Shown here: positions 25,401 through 28,400 of the stretch, one piece after another
How positions within the stretch are numbered: the first letter of the stretch is position 1
Layout: each line of letters begins with the position of its first letter
NCBI GenBank assembly: GCA_949987565.1
Contig: OX465115.1
Coordinates: 12,223,520 to 12,287,519 of the forward strand
Length of the DNA stretch: 64,000 nucleotides
Source of the DNA: Luidia sarsii
Taxonomy: Eukaryota > Echinodermata > Asteroidea > Paxillosida > Luidiidae
Direction: 5' to 3'
Translations under genes and position numbers: made by a program
Notes under the pieces: model-generated
Told to the model about the DNA's origin: nothing
Databases searched by the model: none
What the model saw: only the letters and a program-made list of their open reading frames with translations

Positions 25401-28400
25401 ATGTCTGTATTGGTTTCCGGTGTTTCATTGGCAGGTTTGAAGGAGAATACGCCGCTCTCCGTCTACGCACTGGGTGGGTCAGGCAGAAACTGTGAATACC
25501 AGAACCTGTGCATACGATTCAAGGCAACTTTAGGACTACCAGGTATGCCAGTATGAAGAATGAACGAGTCTGAAGAATGAACTAGTCTGTAGAACGACGG
25601 AGAAAGTGCCCCCCAAAATTAGCAAATACATGTACGAAGAATGAGCAAGTAGGAAGAATGACCAAGTACGGTACATGTATGTAGATGAATGACCAAGTAT
25701 GAACAATTCCCAAATACTGTACTGTACTTTGTATGAAGAATTAGCATGAATGAAGAATGAATGAAGAATGAGCATGATTGAGAGCATTGTTATCGACCAA
25801 ATATCGACTACACTGACTGGAAGCTTGTCAACTCATTCCACTGACTTACTTCTGACATTGCTCTGTCTTGCGTTGGTCTCCAAGAAAGTCGCCTTAGGAA
25901 ATATGTATGCAAGAGGTGGCTAATATACATGTGCCATCAGGAATTGGCAAGAATCTTTTGAGGCAGGTTCACAGCGCATTCTAAGAATTTGAACGTTGAT
26001 TTTGAAAATACTTCGTTCTGGCAGGTTCTGCTTGATTTCGAGTCTAGGGGCCGTAAGTGTTTGGTTTCATATCAGCTACTTTTGTTGCTGTTGACAAGAA
26101 CTCAGTAGAGTAAACTGTTGTTTTTCCATACCCTGATTCAGATGGGTACTTTGAAACCAACCCCAAGTTCAGCAAGTGCTACTGTGCAGACTGCCGCAAG
26201 TACCAGGGCACCAGTGAATACGGGGACCAGGGAGACCCATTGCAGCGCTACACTAGGCCGTTTGAATGGTGCAAGTTTGCCATCAAGTAAGCCAGACCAA
26301 TACCCCACATCCACACCCACATCCACATCCACAACCACGCCCACATCCACATCCACATCCACATCCAAATCCACACCCACATCCACATGCACACCCACAT
26401 CCACATCCATACCTACATCCTTATCCACATCCACATCCACATCCACATCCACACCCACATCCACAACCACACCCACATCCACATCAACATTCACACCCAC
26501 ATCCACAACCACGCCCACATCCACAACCACGCCCACATCCACAACCACGCCCACATCCACACCCACATCCACAACCACGCCCACATCCACATCAACATTC
26601 ACACCCACATCCACATCCACATCCATACCCACATCCACAACCACACCCACATCCACATCCACATCCATACCCACACCCACATCCACATCCACATCCACAC
26701 CCACATCCTCATCCACATCCACATCCACATCCACATCCATATCCACACCTACATCCACACCCACATCCACACCTACATCCACATCCACACCTACAGCCAT
26801 ATCCACACCCTTACCTACATCCACACCCACATCCACATCCACACCCACATCCACATCCACACCCACATCAACATCCACACCAAGACCCACATCCGTACCC
26901 ACATCCACAATCACATCCACATCCACATCCACATCCACATCCACACGCACACGCACATCCACATCCACATCCACACCCATATCCCATCCACACCTTCATC
27001 CATATCCACATCCACATCTTGATCTCTGTGGATTCTTGGCTTCACTCATCGTTGTTTCAAGTCTTGGTCCAGTCCAAATTTTCTTTGCCATTTTTCAATG
27101 TGTTTGTTCACCCTTGTATAAATATTGGGACATATGTGACCCGGCACAGTATAATGAGGAATAACCCCACTTTTTAGATTTTGAGGTTTTCTAATGATGT
27201 GAAAGAGTATACCATTAGCTTTCAAATGATATCATAAAATAATATCCTCTAAAACTTAAAATTTCCGAAAAAAGAAAAAAGAAAAAAAAAGATTTGTAAT
27301 CGAATTGCGAAGATACTTTAACTTCAGCTTTGTTTACTTAAAAAGTGTTTTGGTGGGATATTCCTCATGTCGTTGTGCCGGGTCACATATGCTCATCGCG
27401 TGAATTGTTTTTTAGACTCCACCGCAGGGCCGAGGCACTGAACGTCTTTGATGATTGGCACGTGGCCTTCCATGGGACCATCATCGGAGCAGTCAGGAAG
27501 ACACTGGACAGTGGCATGCTTCTTCTTCCTGGTAAGGAGCTCAGTCCGTTGCCGAAAATCCTGGCACTCGTCTTATTCTCAAAGCCGCCTTTCCGCCGGG
27601 ATAGAACCATAATGGCTGATTGTCTTTGTCTCGGGGGAAAGTGTCATCGGCCCAATTTGCGTGCTCGTTGCTGACTCCTCCTCTGTGTCTGGTTTGGGTA
27701 CAGATGTAAAGCAAGTCAATAAGGTTGAAACCTTCTGCCCACTCTGCGTGAATTCTCTGTGATGTTTAACCACTTCGCGCCGGGACCTCTGAATCCGGAG
27801 GTCAATTGGATTGCCTATGCAACGGGGCCCTCCGAATCCGGGCACCACTATTGTCCACATTCTAAACAAAGACTCTTTTCAGCTTAGAACAAAGCAATAC
27901 GAATCAGTACAAAGACCCTTTTTGAAGGCAAGTTGCCACATGAATTGCAAGATTAGCAGCAGTAGTTGTGCAATTGTGGGACTTTTAGTGTGGAGGATCG
28001 AGGGATACCGCGAGGGGGACATTGTCTTTGCATGCCACACAGCCCAATGGTCGTCGGTCTGGCATTGGAATTCCCCCCACATTCTTTAATCGTAATCTGT
28101 ACGCTCGGTTGTGGCCGACCAACTCGAAGATTTGACTGCCTGGAGTGGAGGCTGGAGTCTGCGGTCAGGGATTGTCAGCAGCGTACACGCACGCACACAC
28201 ACACGTCCGTTACGGTCCATTGACGATGCACAAAGGGCCCTTTTTCAAACGGATAATCTCTTGACAAAAGCCACAACGACGTCCGAATTGTGCCAGGTTT
28301 TACTCTCTTGTACTCATAGTATACCCTTATCGATTTATTTCACATAATTATATTGTTCCGATTGTTTTAGCGAGATTTGAAAATCTAAAATTTAGTGGGC

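Noticed and set aside
26118..27164. Long plus ORF of Thr-Ser-Pro repeats, and matching His-Pro and Asp-Val ORFs
   Set aside because: All come from the CCACAT hexanucleotide array; the real exon 23 frame meets TAA immediately after its donor.
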